From JAFGBI01 sp964454025 (lineage in GTDB: Bacteria; Myxococcota_A; Polyangia; Polyangiales; Polyangiaceae): a DNA stretch of 64,000 bases. A program made the translations under genes and the position numbers. Shown in pieces: positions 51,977 to 61,266 of this stretch; the first letter of the stretch is position 1, and each line of letters opens with the position of its first letter. The notes beneath the pieces were generated by a model that was not told the origin of the DNA, searched no databases, and was given only the letters and a program-made list of their open reading frames with translations. Where the stretch lies: the NCBI GenBank assembly GCA_964454025.1, contig CAYVRP010000019.1, forward strand, positions 28,579 to 92,578. The letters run 5' to 3'.

Positions 51977-52860
51977 CGCAACCCCCCGGCGTCGAGCCGC
52001 GGCACCGCGGGTGGTCTGCGGTAGACGAGGTCCTCCCGCAGGTGCACGAGCTCGAACGCGGTGGAGAGATTCAGCAATGACTCGGAGTGTCCGAGCAGCA
52101 GGTATCCTCCGGGGACGAGCCGGTCGTACAGGTTGTCGATGACCTGACGCCGCGATCGCGAGTCGAAGTAGATGAGCACGTTACGGCAGAAGACCGCGTC
52201 GACCCGACCCACGATGGCGGCGCGGGCGCCGTCGAGCAGGTTCAGCTGCCCGAAATGGCACATCTCGCGGATGAAATCGACCACCCGCTCCCCCCCGGGC
52301 GCCTCGCAGAAGAAGGCGCTCCGCGCGGCGGCCGGGATGGCCCGGAACGCCCCCCCGCGGTAGACGCCTCGGCGCGCGGCGGCGACGCGCCGCCGCGAGA
52401 TGTCACTCCCGATGACGCGCACGTCCCAGCCGGCGAACAACCCGGACTCGTGCACGAACATGGCGATGGTGTAGGCCTCCTCCCCGGTCGAGCACCCCGC
52501 GCTCCAGAGCGTGAGGCGGCGGCGCGCGCGGTTCTCCTCGGCGAGCCGCGGCAGCAGCTCGTCCCGGAAGCCACGAAGCTGGTACTCCTGGCGGTAGAAG
52601 TAGGTTTCGTTGGTCGTCAGCGCCTCGATCGCCTCCTCGAGCTCCGCCTCTCCACCGGCGCTGAACCGGAGGTGGTTGTAGTAGTCGTCGAACCCCGAGA
52701 GATCGAGCGCGACCAGGCGCTCCGCCAGGCGCCGCTCGAAGGACGGCAGGGCGTCGTCGTCGAAGTGCAGCCCGGAGCGGGCGTTCACGAGGTCGCGCAG
52801 GAGGCGAAATTCCTCGGCCTGAAGGCGCCGGCGAGCGGCGAGCGGGCGCGCCGAGCTCAT
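51973..52860 (-). CDS. cheR: Chemoreceptor methyltransferase CheR
   Basis: A 295-residue CheR. The N-terminal helical domain (RLLRDLVNARSGLHF) is followed by the SAM-binding methyltransferase: TNETYFYR, LTLWSAGCSTGEEAYTIAM, VIGSDIS and VFCRNVLIYFD, ending LGHSESL. It methylates receptor glutamates, although no receptor gene is present. ATG 52860 overlaps the HEAT gene's stop (ATGA), so translation is coupled. Confidence 0.96.
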   Translation of the reverse strand: MSSARPLAARRRLQAEEFRLLRDLVNARSGLHFDDDALPSFERRLAERLVALDLSGFDDYYNHLRFSAGGEAELEEAIEALTTNETYFYRQEYQLRGFRDELLPRLAEENRARRRLTLWSAGCSTGEEAYTIAMFVHESGLFAGWDVRVIGSDISRRRVAAARRGVYRGGAFRAIPAAARSAFFCEAPGGERVVDFIREMCHFGQLNLLDGARAAIVGRVDAVFCRNVLIYFDSRSRRQVIDNLYDRLVPGGYLLLGHSESLLNLSTAFELVHLREDLVYRRPPAVPRLDAGGLR

Positions 52861-54977
52861 GCGCCCTCGGGACCTCCACGCATCGGAGGCGAAGTGGTCG
52901 TCCGGCGGATCCCGGCGGACGCGGTCTCGATCTCCAGCAGCGCCCGCTGGATGGCCTCGCGCACGAGTGGCTCCGTCTCGCGCACGAGCCGCGTCTTCAG
53001 CCGCGCGGTGACTCCCTCGCCGCCGCGGCGAGCGAGCAGGTCGGCGGCGAGGCGCCGGACGCCCCAGGCGTCGTGGTCGAGGCAGGCCGTGAGGTGGGGG
53101 CGCACCCGCGGATCGACCTCCTCGGCCAGGCACCGCAGCGCGACCTTCACGACCTCGGGGTCCTCGTGCCAGATCCCCTCGAGAAGCGCGTCCACCCGCT
53201 CGGGGCTCTCGAGGCGCGCGACCGCCTCCACCGCGGCCACCGCCACCACGGGGGCACCGTCCCGGACCTGCCGCCGGAGCAAGGGAACCGCCTGCGGCGA
53301 CGCGGTCTCTCCGAGCGCGCGCACGGCCTCCGCCACCAGCTCGCGCTCGGTGCCCCGCGACACGAAGTCGAGCAGCGGCTCGACGCCCACGCTCGCTCCC
53401 CCCGAATCCCGCATCCGTCCCAGGGCGCGGGCGGCCGCGACGCGGACGCCGACTTCCTCGTCGCCGAGCGCGAACACGACCGCGTCGACCGCGCCGGCGC
53501 CCCCGCGGCGCGCGAGCGCCTCGAGCACGGCCCGCCGCACCAGCGGGTCCCCGTGGGAGAGGGCCTGCACGAGGAACGCGACGTCGGCGCCCTCGCCCGG
53601 GCGCACGGGCTCGTCCACGACTCCCATCACCAGCGCCGCGGCCAGCGCCCCGGGGCCGTCCGGGCTCGCGCCCACCACGAGCGCCGCCGCCTCTCGCGGG
53701 TGTCGCACGGCGAGACCAGCCATCGCCTCGGTCGCGGCGCGGCGGACCCAGGGGGACGAGTCGTCGAGGTGCCGCGCCACGTGCGCGAGGCTGCCGGCGT
53801 CGCCGAGCGCGGCGAGGACCCGCAGCGCCGCCGCGGCATCCCCGGGCTCCGCCGCTTCCAGCAGGCCGTGCAGCGCCTGGATGAGCGCCGGCTGCTCGCC
53901 GGGCGGCGCCAGCTGCCCGGCGAGCGCGACGCAGATCGCGCGCGTCTCGCTGGGGCCGGCGCGAACGTGGTCGAGTACGGGCCCCAGCGCCGGCTCGCCG
54001 ATGGCGAGCAGCGCCTCCTCGGCGGCGCTCGCCACCGCTTCGTCGCCGAGCGCGCGTACGGCGGTCCGGGCGCTGGCGACAGTCCCCACCAGGCCGAGCA
54101 GGGACACGAACCGCCGGCGCCGCTCGACCGGCTCCGCGCGCTCGGCGCCGTCGAGGATGGCCGGGGCCACGTCGGATCCCAGCGCCGCGAAGGCCGCACG
54201 CGCGGCCGCGAGCGCCGCGGGCGATGCCCGCGCGTAGTCGGCCAACGCCGCGAAGACCTGCTCGCGGGCGGGGCCGCGGACCCGCTCCAGCACCTCCACC
54301 AGGAGCGGCGCCGCCGCCGGATCGCCCTGCCGCCCGAACGCGACCAGCACGGCGGGGCGCAGGACGGGATCGCCGAGCCAGCTGGCGATCCGGGCCAAGG
54401 GGACGGCCACGCCCAGGCTGTTCAGCCCCATCAACGCCGCCAGCCGGAGCATCGGCTCCGGCGCCTGGAGCACGGCCTCGAGGACAGGGACGACCGAGTC
54501 CACCGACGTGGCACCGAGCGCCGCCAGCGCCTCTACCGCCGCGACGCGAACGTTGACGTCGGCGTCCCCCACCAACGTCCGCAGGACCGGGACGGCCGCG
54601 TCCGAACCGGTGCTCCCCAGCGCCTCCGCCGCGAGCTTGCGGCCATCCGCGTCGAGCCGCGGCATGACGACGCCGAGGGCGTCCACGGCCGCGATGCCGA
54701 AGCCGGCCAGCGCCTCTACCGCGGCGTTGCGGCGGCCGACGTCCTCGTCGCGCGACGCGAGCACCTCGACCAGCGCCTGCAGCACCACCGGGTCGGCGGC
54801 CATCTCGACGGCGGCCGTGACCGCCTCCTTGCGCACGCGCCAGTCCACGTCTCCCAGCGCGCGCAGGAGCGCCTCGACGGCGGCCGGCCCGGTGAGCGCC
54901 GCCAGCGATGCCGTGGCGAGCCGTCGCTCCTCGGGGTTCTCCGAGCTCAAGAGCTCCTGGCAGCGCGCGGGATCCAT
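52857..54977 (-). CDS. HEAT-repeat protein inside the chemosensory operon
   Basis: A 706-residue protein made almost entirely of about twenty HEAT/PBS-lyase-type repeats (for example DVDWRVRKEAVTAAVEMAAD, DADVNVRVAAVEALAALGA, DEEVGVRVAAARALGRM, DHDAWGVRRLAADLLARRG). This gives a long alpha solenoid for binding partners. No enzyme motif is visible. It sits between cheW and cheR with a 3-bp gap and a 4-bp overlap, so it belongs to the system. I recall that Myxococcus Che7 likewise has a HEAT-repeat partner (Cpc7), a useful parallel. It may link the kinase array to a downstream process. Confidence 0.92.
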   Translation of the reverse strand: MDPARCQELLSSENPEERRLATASLAALTGPAAVEALLRALGDVDWRVRKEAVTAAVEMAADPVVLQALVEVLASRDEDVGRRNAAVEALAGFGIAAVDALGVVMPRLDADGRKLAAEALGSTGSDAAVPVLRTLVGDADVNVRVAAVEALAALGATSVDSVVPVLEAVLQAPEPMLRLAALMGLNSLGVAVPLARIASWLGDPVLRPAVLVAFGRQGDPAAAPLLVEVLERVRGPAREQVFAALADYARASPAALAAARAAFAALGSDVAPAILDGAERAEPVERRRRFVSLLGLVGTVASARTAVRALGDEAVASAAEEALLAIGEPALGPVLDHVRAGPSETRAICVALAGQLAPPGEQPALIQALHGLLEAAEPGDAAAALRVLAALGDAGSLAHVARHLDDSSPWVRRAATEAMAGLAVRHPREAAALVVGASPDGPGALAAALVMGVVDEPVRPGEGADVAFLVQALSHGDPLVRRAVLEALARRGGAGAVDAVVFALGDEEVGVRVAAARALGRMRDSGGASVGVEPLLDFVSRGTERELVAEAVRALGETASPQAVPLLRRQVRDGAPVVAVAAVEAVARLESPERVDALLEGIWHEDPEVVKVALRCLAEEVDPRVRPHLTACLDHDAWGVRRLAADLLARRGGEGVTARLKTRLVRETEPLVREAIQRALLEIETASAGIRRTTTSPPMRGGPEGA

Positions 54978-54980
54978 CCG

Positions 54981-55475
54981 CTAGCCACCCCCGCTCCGGC
55001 CGAGCGACCCGGCCCGCGCCAGCGGTCGGGCAAGGTCCCGGAAGCTGCCGAGATCGAGCACGAACGTGAGGACCCCGTCGTGCGTGATCACGCCGGCGAT
55101 GCCGCGGGCTTCGTCGCCCTCCCCGAGCGCCGGGGCCGGGCGCAGATCGGCGCCGCCGGTGCCGAAGACCTCGGTCACCTCATCCACCACCATGCCCACC
55201 GTCCGCCCCTCCACCTCGACGAGGATCCACTTGCTGTGCTGGGCGTCGGGCGCGCGCGGTAGCCCGAAGCGCACGCGCAGGTCGACCACGGGCACCACCT
55301 CGCCGCGGTGGTCAGCGACCCCCGCGACGGCGGCGGGGGCATGCGGCAACGGGGTGAGGAGCGAGGGGTTCACGATCTCCCGCACGGCGGCGATCGGGAC
55401 GGCGTAGGCCACATCCCCGATGGTGAAGCCGACGAGGCTCTTCTGCGGGTCCGGGCGGTGCTTCGGTGCGGACAT
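54981..55475 (-). CDS. cheW: CheW coupling protein 1
   Basis: A 164-residue CheW: LVGFTIGDVAYAVPIAAVREIV, VAGVADHRGEVVPVVDLRVRFG and GMVVDEVTEVF, with the usual two-barrel SH3-like layout. It couples CheA to receptors. The C-terminus (PLARAGSLGRSGGG) is extra and flexible. It lies 15 bp downstream of the second CheW gene. Confidence 0.94.
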   Translation of the reverse strand: MSAPKHRPDPQKSLVGFTIGDVAYAVPIAAVREIVNPSLLTPLPHAPAAVAGVADHRGEVVPVVDLRVRFGLPRAPDAQHSKWILVEVEGRTVGMVVDEVTEVFGTGGADLRPAPALGEGDEARGIAGVITHDGVLTFVLDLGSFRDLARPLARAGSLGRSGGG

Positions 55476-55490
55476 GGGGTCGCTCCAGGG

Positions 55491-55958
55491 CTAGCTCGGT
55501 ACGACGCTCGCGAGGTCGAGGAGGATGAACTCCGCGCCCGGGGCGCGGCCGATGCCGATCACGTGTTCGGCGACCTCTCCCCCCAGCACGCTCGAGGCGA
55601 GCTCCACGTCCGCCTCGGAGAGGCGAACCACCTGGCGCACCTCGTCCACCAAGAGCCCCATCACCTCGCCCTCGCTGGAGCTCGCGAGCAGGATCCGCGA
55701 CCGGCGCGCGATGGGAGCGGACGGCAGCCCGACGCGTCGGCGCAGGTCGATCACCGTCACCAGGAGCCCCCGCACGCTGCACACGCCGAGGATCTCCGGG
55801 GCGGAGCGCGGCACCTCGGTGATGGGCGGCGGGCTCAGGATCTCGCGCACCTTGTGGAGCTCGACCGCGTACAGGTCGTCACCCAGCGTGAACGCCAAGA
55901 ACTCGCGCACCGGCCCGCGGCTCGGGTCGCCGCGCCGCGCCAGGCGCTCCGGGTGCAC
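55491..55958 (-). CDS. cheW: CheW coupling protein 2
   Basis: A 155-residue CheW-domain protein: FLAFTLGDDLYAVELHKVREIL, ILGVCSVRGLLVTVIDLRRRVG and GLLVDEVRQVV. It differs from the other CheW, suggesting that two coupling proteins share one kinase. GTG 55958 starts two bases after the cheA stop. Confidence 0.92.
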   Translation of the reverse strand: MHPERLARRGDPSRGPVREFLAFTLGDDLYAVELHKVREILSPPPITEVPRSAPEILGVCSVRGLLVTVIDLRRRVGLPSAPIARRSRILLASSSEGEVMGLLVDEVRQVVRLSEADVELASSVLGGEVAEHVIGIGRAPGAEFILLDLASVVPS

Positions 55959-55960
55959 CC

Positions 55961-58084
55961 TCAGGAGACCGCCCACGCCCGCCTCCCCTTCCGCTCTCGC
56001 CCCTCGACCGCGGTGAGCTGCTCCTCGATCAGGGCCGCGGCGTCGAGCACGAGCCCGATGCGCTGATCTCCGAGCTCGGTCGCCCCGGCGAACCCCCGCA
56101 CGTCGCGCAGCGACGCGCCGAGCGGCTTGATCACGATGTCCTGCTGCCCCACGAGCTGATCCACGACCAAGCCGAGGCGCCGCGAGCCGACGGCGGCGAC
56201 GATGACGAATTGCCGACGCGGGCCGGGCGGGACGTCGATACGGAACAGCCGCGTCAGCCGGCACAGCGGCAGCGTCGTGCCCCGCAACGTCATCACCTCC
56301 CGGCCATCGAGGTTCCGCACGCCCGCCTCGTCGAGGCGGATGGCCTCCGAAACCGTGGCCAGGGGGACCGCGAAGGTCCGCCCGCCGACGTCGACGATCA
56401 GCGCGCTGACGATGGCCAGGGTGATGGGCAAGGTGATGGTGAGCTTGGTGCCGGTGCCGCGCTCGCTCTGGACGTCGATGACGCCGCCGAGCTTGCCGAT
56501 GTTCGTCTTGACGATATCCATGCCGACGCCACGACCGCTGACCTCGGAGGCGACGGCGCGCGTGGACAGGCCCGGGACGAAGACCAGCGCGAGCAGCTCA
56601 TCGCGGCTGAGGTCCCGGGCGTCGGCCTCGTTCACGGCCCCCAGCGCGATGGCGCGCGCCAGCAGCGCCTCCTCGTCGATGCCGGCGCCGTCGTCCTCGA
56701 TCTCGATCATCACGTGGTTGCCCTTCTGGAAGGCGTTCAGCGCGATCGTGCCCGCGCTCGGCTTGCCGACGCTGGCGCGGACGGCGCCGGGCTCGATCCC
56801 GTGATCGATGGCGTTGCGGATCATGTGCAGCAGCGGGTCGCTGAGCTCCTCGACGATCAGCTTGTCGATCTCGGTCTCCGCGCCGGTGATGACCAGCCGG
56901 ATCTCCTTGGCCGCGTCCCGGCTGAGCTGCCGCACTACCCGCGCGAGCCGATCGAAGACCTGCCCGAGCGGCACCATCCGCACCTCCAGGATCCCGTCCT
57001 GCAGCTCCATCAGCCGGCGGTCGAAGCTCCGGTGCAGGCGGAGCAGCTCCGACGACACCTGACGCTGCCCCTCGCCGCGGAGGCGCTCGGCGATGCGCGC
57101 CAGCGCGCTGCGGACGATGGCGAGCTCACCGACGACGTTCATCAGGTGGTCGAGCTTGTGGATGTCCACCCGCACCGATTGGCTCACGGACCGCAGCGAG
57201 GCCTCGCGGTGATCGACCACGGGCACCTGCCCGTCTTCGTCACGGCGCGTCGCGGGGACGCTGCCGCCGCCGTCGACCGGCGGCGGGGCGGCGGACGCCA
57301 CCAGCGACGGGGGCGGGACGCGGCCCACCGTGGGGCGTCGGCGGCGCGGGATGGCCTCGATGACGACGCTCTCCGCGGCGAGCGCCGCCGCGACCGCGTC
57401 GAGCCCCTCGCTGGACGCCATCAGCAAGTCGAGCTCGATGGTGTCCCCGGCGCCCGTCTGTCCGGTGGGCAGGTAGGTGATGATCTCGCCGTGCAGCCGC
57501 GCCCGCTCCTTGATGTCCTCCAGCGCCTTGTCGATCGTGGCGAGGTCGAACGTGACCCGGAGGCGGAAGAGGTTCTGACCCTGGTCGATGTTGGAACGGA
57601 GTCGGTGCTCCTCATACTCGGTGAGGACGGCGAGCATCCCCGGATCGAGGTCGTACTCCTCCTCCTGGGGAGGACGCGGGGGAGCCGGGCCACCGAGCGC
57701 GGCGACGCGCGCGAGCAGCTCGTCGAGCACCGGCACCGGCTCGTCCGCGCCCGCCCGCTCCGCGGCGAGGAGCCGGTGGAAGGTTTCCACCGCGAGGAAC
57801 AGGGCGTCGAGCGCCGCGGTCGAGAGCTCCTGGCGCCCGAGGCGGATGCGATCGAGCAGGTCCTCCAGGAGGTGTGACGTCGATCCGATCCGAGACGCCC
57901 CGAACAGCCCCGCGAGCCCCTTCAGCGTGTGCACGGCGCGGAAGGCTTCGTTGATCAGGGAGGGATCGGAACGGCCCTGCTTGCTCGCCGCGTCGATGGC
58001 GAGCAGGTTCCGCGAGAGCGACTCGATGATCTCCTGCGCCTCGGAGAAGAAGTCCTCCCGCGTCTTGTCGGTGATCTCGGTCAT
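55961..58084 (-). CDS. cheA: Chemosensory histidine kinase CheA
   Basis: A 707-residue CheA. P1 Hpt domain with FRAVHTLKGLAG (phospho-His about 52), a region with P2-like segments (residues 190-280), the P3 dimer helix pair (HKLDHLMNVVGELAIVRSAL), and a P4 ATPase with HMIRNAIDHGIEP (N box), EIEDDGAGID (G1) and VSGRGVGMDIVKTNI (G2). The P5 CheW-like domain closes it (LTLPITLAIVSALIVDVGGR). It transfers phosphate to CheY and CheB. ATG 58084 overlaps the cheY stop (ATGA). Confidence 0.96.
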   Translation of the reverse strand: MTEITDKTREDFFSEAQEIIESLSRNLLAIDAASKQGRSDPSLINEAFRAVHTLKGLAGLFGASRIGSTSHLLEDLLDRIRLGRQELSTAALDALFLAVETFHRLLAAERAGADEPVPVLDELLARVAALGGPAPPRPPQEEEYDLDPGMLAVLTEYEEHRLRSNIDQGQNLFRLRVTFDLATIDKALEDIKERARLHGEIITYLPTGQTGAGDTIELDLLMASSEGLDAVAAALAAESVVIEAIPRRRRPTVGRVPPPSLVASAAPPPVDGGGSVPATRRDEDGQVPVVDHREASLRSVSQSVRVDIHKLDHLMNVVGELAIVRSALARIAERLRGEGQRQVSSELLRLHRSFDRRLMELQDGILEVRMVPLGQVFDRLARVVRQLSRDAAKEIRLVITGAETEIDKLIVEELSDPLLHMIRNAIDHGIEPGAVRASVGKPSAGTIALNAFQKGNHVMIEIEDDGAGIDEEALLARAIALGAVNEADARDLSRDELLALVFVPGLSTRAVASEVSGRGVGMDIVKTNIGKLGGVIDVQSERGTGTKLTITLPITLAIVSALIVDVGGRTFAVPLATVSEAIRLDEAGVRNLDGREVMTLRGTTLPLCRLTRLFRIDVPPGPRRQFVIVAAVGSRRLGLVVDQLVGQQDIVIKPLGASLRDVRGFAGATELGDQRIGLVLDAAALIEEQLTAVEGRERKGRRAWAVS

Positions 58085-58479
58085 GCGATCCGTCGCGCCC
58101 CCGCGCCGAGGAACCGCCCGGCTTCGGCGCGGAGCGCCTCCGGCGAGAACGGCTTCGCCAGGAAGGCGTTCGCGCCCAGCGACAGGCCACGTTCACGATC
58201 GCGCTCGGAGGCGCTGGTGGAGATGAGGAGCACCGGCGTGTCGCGGTGCTGGTCGCTGCTGCGGATGAAGCGGACGAGCTCCAGGCCGTTGATGTTCGGC
58301 ATGTTCACGTCGGTGATGACCAGATCGTACGGGCCCCGCGGCAGCAGGCGGAGCGCGTCGAAGCCGCTGGCGGCCTCGACGACCTCGACGTCGCCGAGCC
58401 CCCCGCCCTCCGCCTCCAGGGCGCTCCGCACGAAGGCGCGCACCCCGACGGAATCCTCGACCAGCAGGACGCGCACCAT
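58081..58479 (-). CDS. cheY: CheY-like response regulator, first gene of the chemosensory operon
   Basis: A 132-residue receiver domain: VLLVEDSVG (acidic pair), VITDVNMPNINGLELV (phospho-Asp), LLISTSA (Ser/Thr) and FLAKPFSPE (Lys). It is the likely phosphate acceptor from CheA, with output by protein contact. ATG 58479 lies 8 bases after AGGA; an ATG three codons earlier has its AGG directly adjacent and is less likely. It begins a seven-gene operon with overlaps or gaps of 15 bp or less. Confidence 0.93.
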   Translation of the reverse strand: MVRVLLVEDSVGVRAFVRSALEAEGGGLGDVEVVEAASGFDALRLLPRGPYDLVITDVNMPNINGLELVRFIRSSDQHRDTPVLLISTSASERDRERGLSLGANAFLAKPFSPEALRAEAGRFLGAGARRIA

Positions 58480-58714
58480 CGGGGCCATCCTAGCAGCGGG
58501 GACGGCCAGGAACACGGCTCGCCCGCGGAGCGCTCGGGGTCCGGCCCCCATGGGGTCGCAGCGTCCGGCCCGACCGTGGATGGCGCGCGAGGCGTCAAAC
58601 CCGCGCCCGCCGCCGGGTGCCGGGGGGGCGGCGTGTGCCCCCCGACGAGAAGGGCTCGGGGCGCCGCCCCGTTTCCTGGTCTATCTTTGGCGGGTCGGGA
58701 CCCGGGGCCGACCG

Positions 58715-59785
58715 ATGACCATCGCGCGCAACCCACCAGGGCCACCGGACGGCGCGGCGCCGACGCCGTCGGCGACCGTTCGGGCCGTGACGCCGTCCCG
58801 CGGGGCCGCCGAGCGGCAGCGGGAGGATCCGGCCCCGGAGGCCGTGGCCAGCGGCGCGGAGGCGCCGCTCACCGACCCGCGGTCCGCGGACGAGGCCTGG
58901 TTCGACCTCGCCGCCGCGAGCCTCGCCGCCGCGGCCACCGCGGCGGACGAGGCGGCGGCCGGCGTGGCGGCGGTGCAGCGCGCGGGCACGACCCTCGTGG
59001 AGGAGGTGCACCGGATCCGAGATGCGCTCGCCACCGGGCAGAGGGTCATCGAGCGCCTGCGGCGGCGCGTCGAGGCGGAGTCCGCGGCGGCCGCAGCGGC
59101 GCGCGCGACCGCCGCCGCGCTGATGCTCGAGCGCAACCGGCTGATCGAGGAGCACGACGCGTTCCTGGCCGCCATCCTCGAGGAGGAGGAGGAGGCCCGC
59201 CGCGCCCTGCAAGCGCAGCAGGCGCAGACCGAGGCGCGCCTCGCGACCGTCGAGGCCCAGCTCGCGGAGGCGCGCGGCGAGCTCCAGCGGGTGCGCGGGG
59301 ACGTCTCACGACCGGCGCCGACGTCGCGTCGCCCCGGGGTGCTCCAGGACTCGTCCGTCCCCGACGACGTCGGCGTGCTCCGGGCGCAGGTCGCGGCGCT
59401 GGAGGCGCGGGTCGCGACGCTGACCCGTGAGCGGGAGCGCGCCAGAGAGATGCTGTTGCGCCTCCAGGCCCAGCGCGACGAGGCGAGCCGCACCGCGCTC
59501 GAGCTCAAGCGCTCGCTCACGCCGCCACCGGGCGCCGTCACCCCTCCCCGGGTCGAGGTCGAACGCGCCTCCGCCGCGTCGGGGGACCGCGCCGCGGGGA
59601 AGCGGTCTGGCCCCGCGGGTGGCGAGGTCGCAGCGCCGGTACCGGACGCCGCGTCCTCTGCGCTGGCCCGGGCGCTGGCCGCGACCCACCCGCAGCGCCG
59701 GGCGAGCGAGCCTCCCGAGCCCGCGGGTCCCAGCCCCGCGCCGGGGGGCCCGCCTGGCCCCGGAACCCCCAGCGCTCGCCCCTAG
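58715..59785 (+). CDS. Ala/Glu-rich coiled-coil protein
   Basis: A 356-residue protein with a long predicted coiled coil of about 180 residues in the middle (VHRIRDALATGQRVIERLRR, LIEEHDAFLAAILEEEEEA, RLATVEAQLAEARGELQRVR, VLRAQVAALEARVATLTRER). Low-complexity Pro/Ala ends flank it. No membrane segment, hence cytosolic. It is divergent from the chemosensory operon. The coil does not look like the hairpin tip of a chemoreceptor, so it is not simply the missing receptor. Function unknown. Confidence 0.78.
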   Translation: MTIARNPPGPPDGAAPTPSATVRAVTPSRGAAERQREDPAPEAVASGAEAPLTDPRSADEAWFDLAAASLAAAATAADEAAAGVAAVQRAGTTLVEEVHRIRDALATGQRVIERLRRRVEAESAAAAAARATAAALMLERNRLIEEHDAFLAAILEEEEEARRALQAQQAQTEARLATVEAQLAEARGELQRVRGDVSRPAPTSRRPGVLQDSSVPDDVGVLRAQVAALEARVATLTRERERAREMLLRLQAQRDEASRTALELKRSLTPPPGAVTPPRVEVERASAASGDRAAGKRSGPAGGEVAAPVPDAASSALARALAATHPQRRASEPPEPAGPSPAPGGPPGPGTPSARP

Positions 59786-60068
59786 CGCCGCGATCCAGGT
59801 CGATTGCTCGGACGAGTCCCGGCGACCTGGAGCCCCTGCCGGGCGCAGGCCGCGCCCGCGGCGCCGCTGGCAACGGGATGTCGCCCCGCGCAGGTGCTGC
59901 GCCTGGCGCGGCGTGCTCGCTGGCAATCCGAGCGGTGCTCGGTCCTCCGGGATCCGACGCGCCGGACCCCGAGGCCGGGGGGGACCGCCCCCTCGCGGGA
60001 AGGCCCCGGCCGGAGCGGTCGGTCGCCGGCGGCTTGTCGCGAGTCCGGCCGACGCGGTACGCGTGGCG

Positions 60069-60398
60069 ATGGAGCAACTCCCCGACCCGATGAGCCACGC
60101 CCTCGATGCGAAATCGGCCCCGGCTCCCATCCCCGCCGAGATCGCGGGCGGCGAGGGCGATCCCCCGGTGGTGGCGAGGTTGGTCATCGAGATCCGGTCC
60201 GACGGCACCCGCACGGTCGCTCGGGGGGCGATGGAGGACGTGCCGACCGGCCAGCGCGCGTTGGTCGAGGCCCGAGGCACCACGCCGATGTCGCTCGCCG
60301 CGGCGCTGGCGCGGTCGATGCTCGCGTCGCCGACCCTCGCGCGGCAGGCGGGCCGCGCGGTGCGCGCGCTGCTCGGCCACGGCCGCAGCCACGAGTGA
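60069..60398 (+). CDS. Small unknown protein
   Basis: A 109-residue protein, not recognised. The core VVARLVIEIRSDGTRTVARGAMED looks like a beta-strand pair, followed by helices (SLAAALARSMLASPTLARQAGRAVRALLG). There is no signal peptide or metal motif. ATG 60069 is taken as the start, with a GTG two codons upstream possible. Convergent with the LuxR-type regulator 4 bp away, without a terminator between. Confidence 0.6.
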   Translation: MEQLPDPMSHALDAKSAPAPIPAEIAGGEGDPPVVARLVIEIRSDGTRTVARGAMEDVPTGQRALVEARGTTPMSLAAALARSMLASPTLARQAGRAVRALLGHGRSHE

Positions 60399-60402
60399 CC
60401 CG

Positions 60403-61062
60403 TCAGTCCTCGTCGCGCAGGGACGGGATGACCACGGGCGCGTTCGCCTCCCCGCCTTCCAGCGCGCCGCGCAAGATCGCGCGGACGAGCGAGTCGAGCG
60501 ACTCGTGGTCCGCCTTCCGCAACAGGCCTCGGATCTGGCTCTTGAGGGTATTGTCGGTGACGTCGAGCTGCTCGAGCAGTCGCCGCCGCGAGGTGTTGCC
60601 GAGCGCCGCCGCGACGATGTCCATCTCCCGGGCCGTGAACCCACGCTGGTGCGCGAACTCGTCCAGGAGCGCCGCGAGCCGCTGGTCGGGGACCCGCTCG
60701 AAGGCCATGGCACGGCGCACGAAGCCGATGAGCGCCGACTGCGTGGCGGGCTTGACGACGAACTCCGCGCGGAGCGCGTGGGCCTGGTTGATGCTGTCTC
60801 GGTCGTGCATCCCGGTCAGCACGAGGACGGGCAGGAGCGGGAGGCGCTGACGCACGTGGCGAACGACGGCGAGGCCCGAGCCGTCCGGGAGCCCCAGGTC
60901 GGCGACCATCCCGGTCCACGCCGCCTTCGCCGCGAAGCGCTGCCTCGCCTCGCGGGCCGAGAGCGCGACCTCCGTCGGACGATGGCGCTGGATCAGCCGC
61001 GCGATGCTCTCCGCCGCCTGAGGCTCGTCCTCGACGACGAGGAAACCGGTCGTGAACGCCAT
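60403..61062 (-). CDS. Response regulator with LuxR-type DNA-binding domain
   Basis: A 219-residue NarL/FixJ-type regulator. The receiver (LVVEDEPQAAES, MVADLGLPDGSGLA with phospho-Asp, LVLTGMHDRD, FVVKPATQ) is followed by a helix-turn-helix domain (GFTAREMDIVAAALGNTSRRRL, LDVTDNTLKSQIRGLLRKAD). The HTH resembles GerE/LuxR but is more degenerate than usual at its start. It has no partner kinase adjacent. ATG 61062 opens directly before the receiver. Confidence 0.85.
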   Translation of the reverse strand: MAFTTGFLVVEDEPQAAESIARLIQRHRPTEVALSAREARQRFAAKAAWTGMVADLGLPDGSGLAVVRHVRQRLPLLPVLVLTGMHDRDSINQAHALRAEFVVKPATQSALIGFVRRAMAFERVPDQRLAALLDEFAHQRGFTAREMDIVAAALGNTSRRRLLEQLDVTDNTLKSQIRGLLRKADHESLDSLVRAILRGALEGGEANAPVVIPSLRDED

Positions 61063-61266
61063 GGACGTGCAGAGCCTGCCACGGTGAGCGGCCCGGATGA
61101 ACCCGCCCCCCGCGGGCGGGGACCGCGGCGGCCGCCGAACCCGCGGCCTCGAGCTCGCCCCGCCCCCGTGAGCCGCGGCCGTGGTCGTCACGAGCGCCTC
61201 CGTGCGCTACCATCGAGGTGCCGCGCCCCGAGAGCCGCCTTGTCCGACACCGATCCCACCGAGCCG

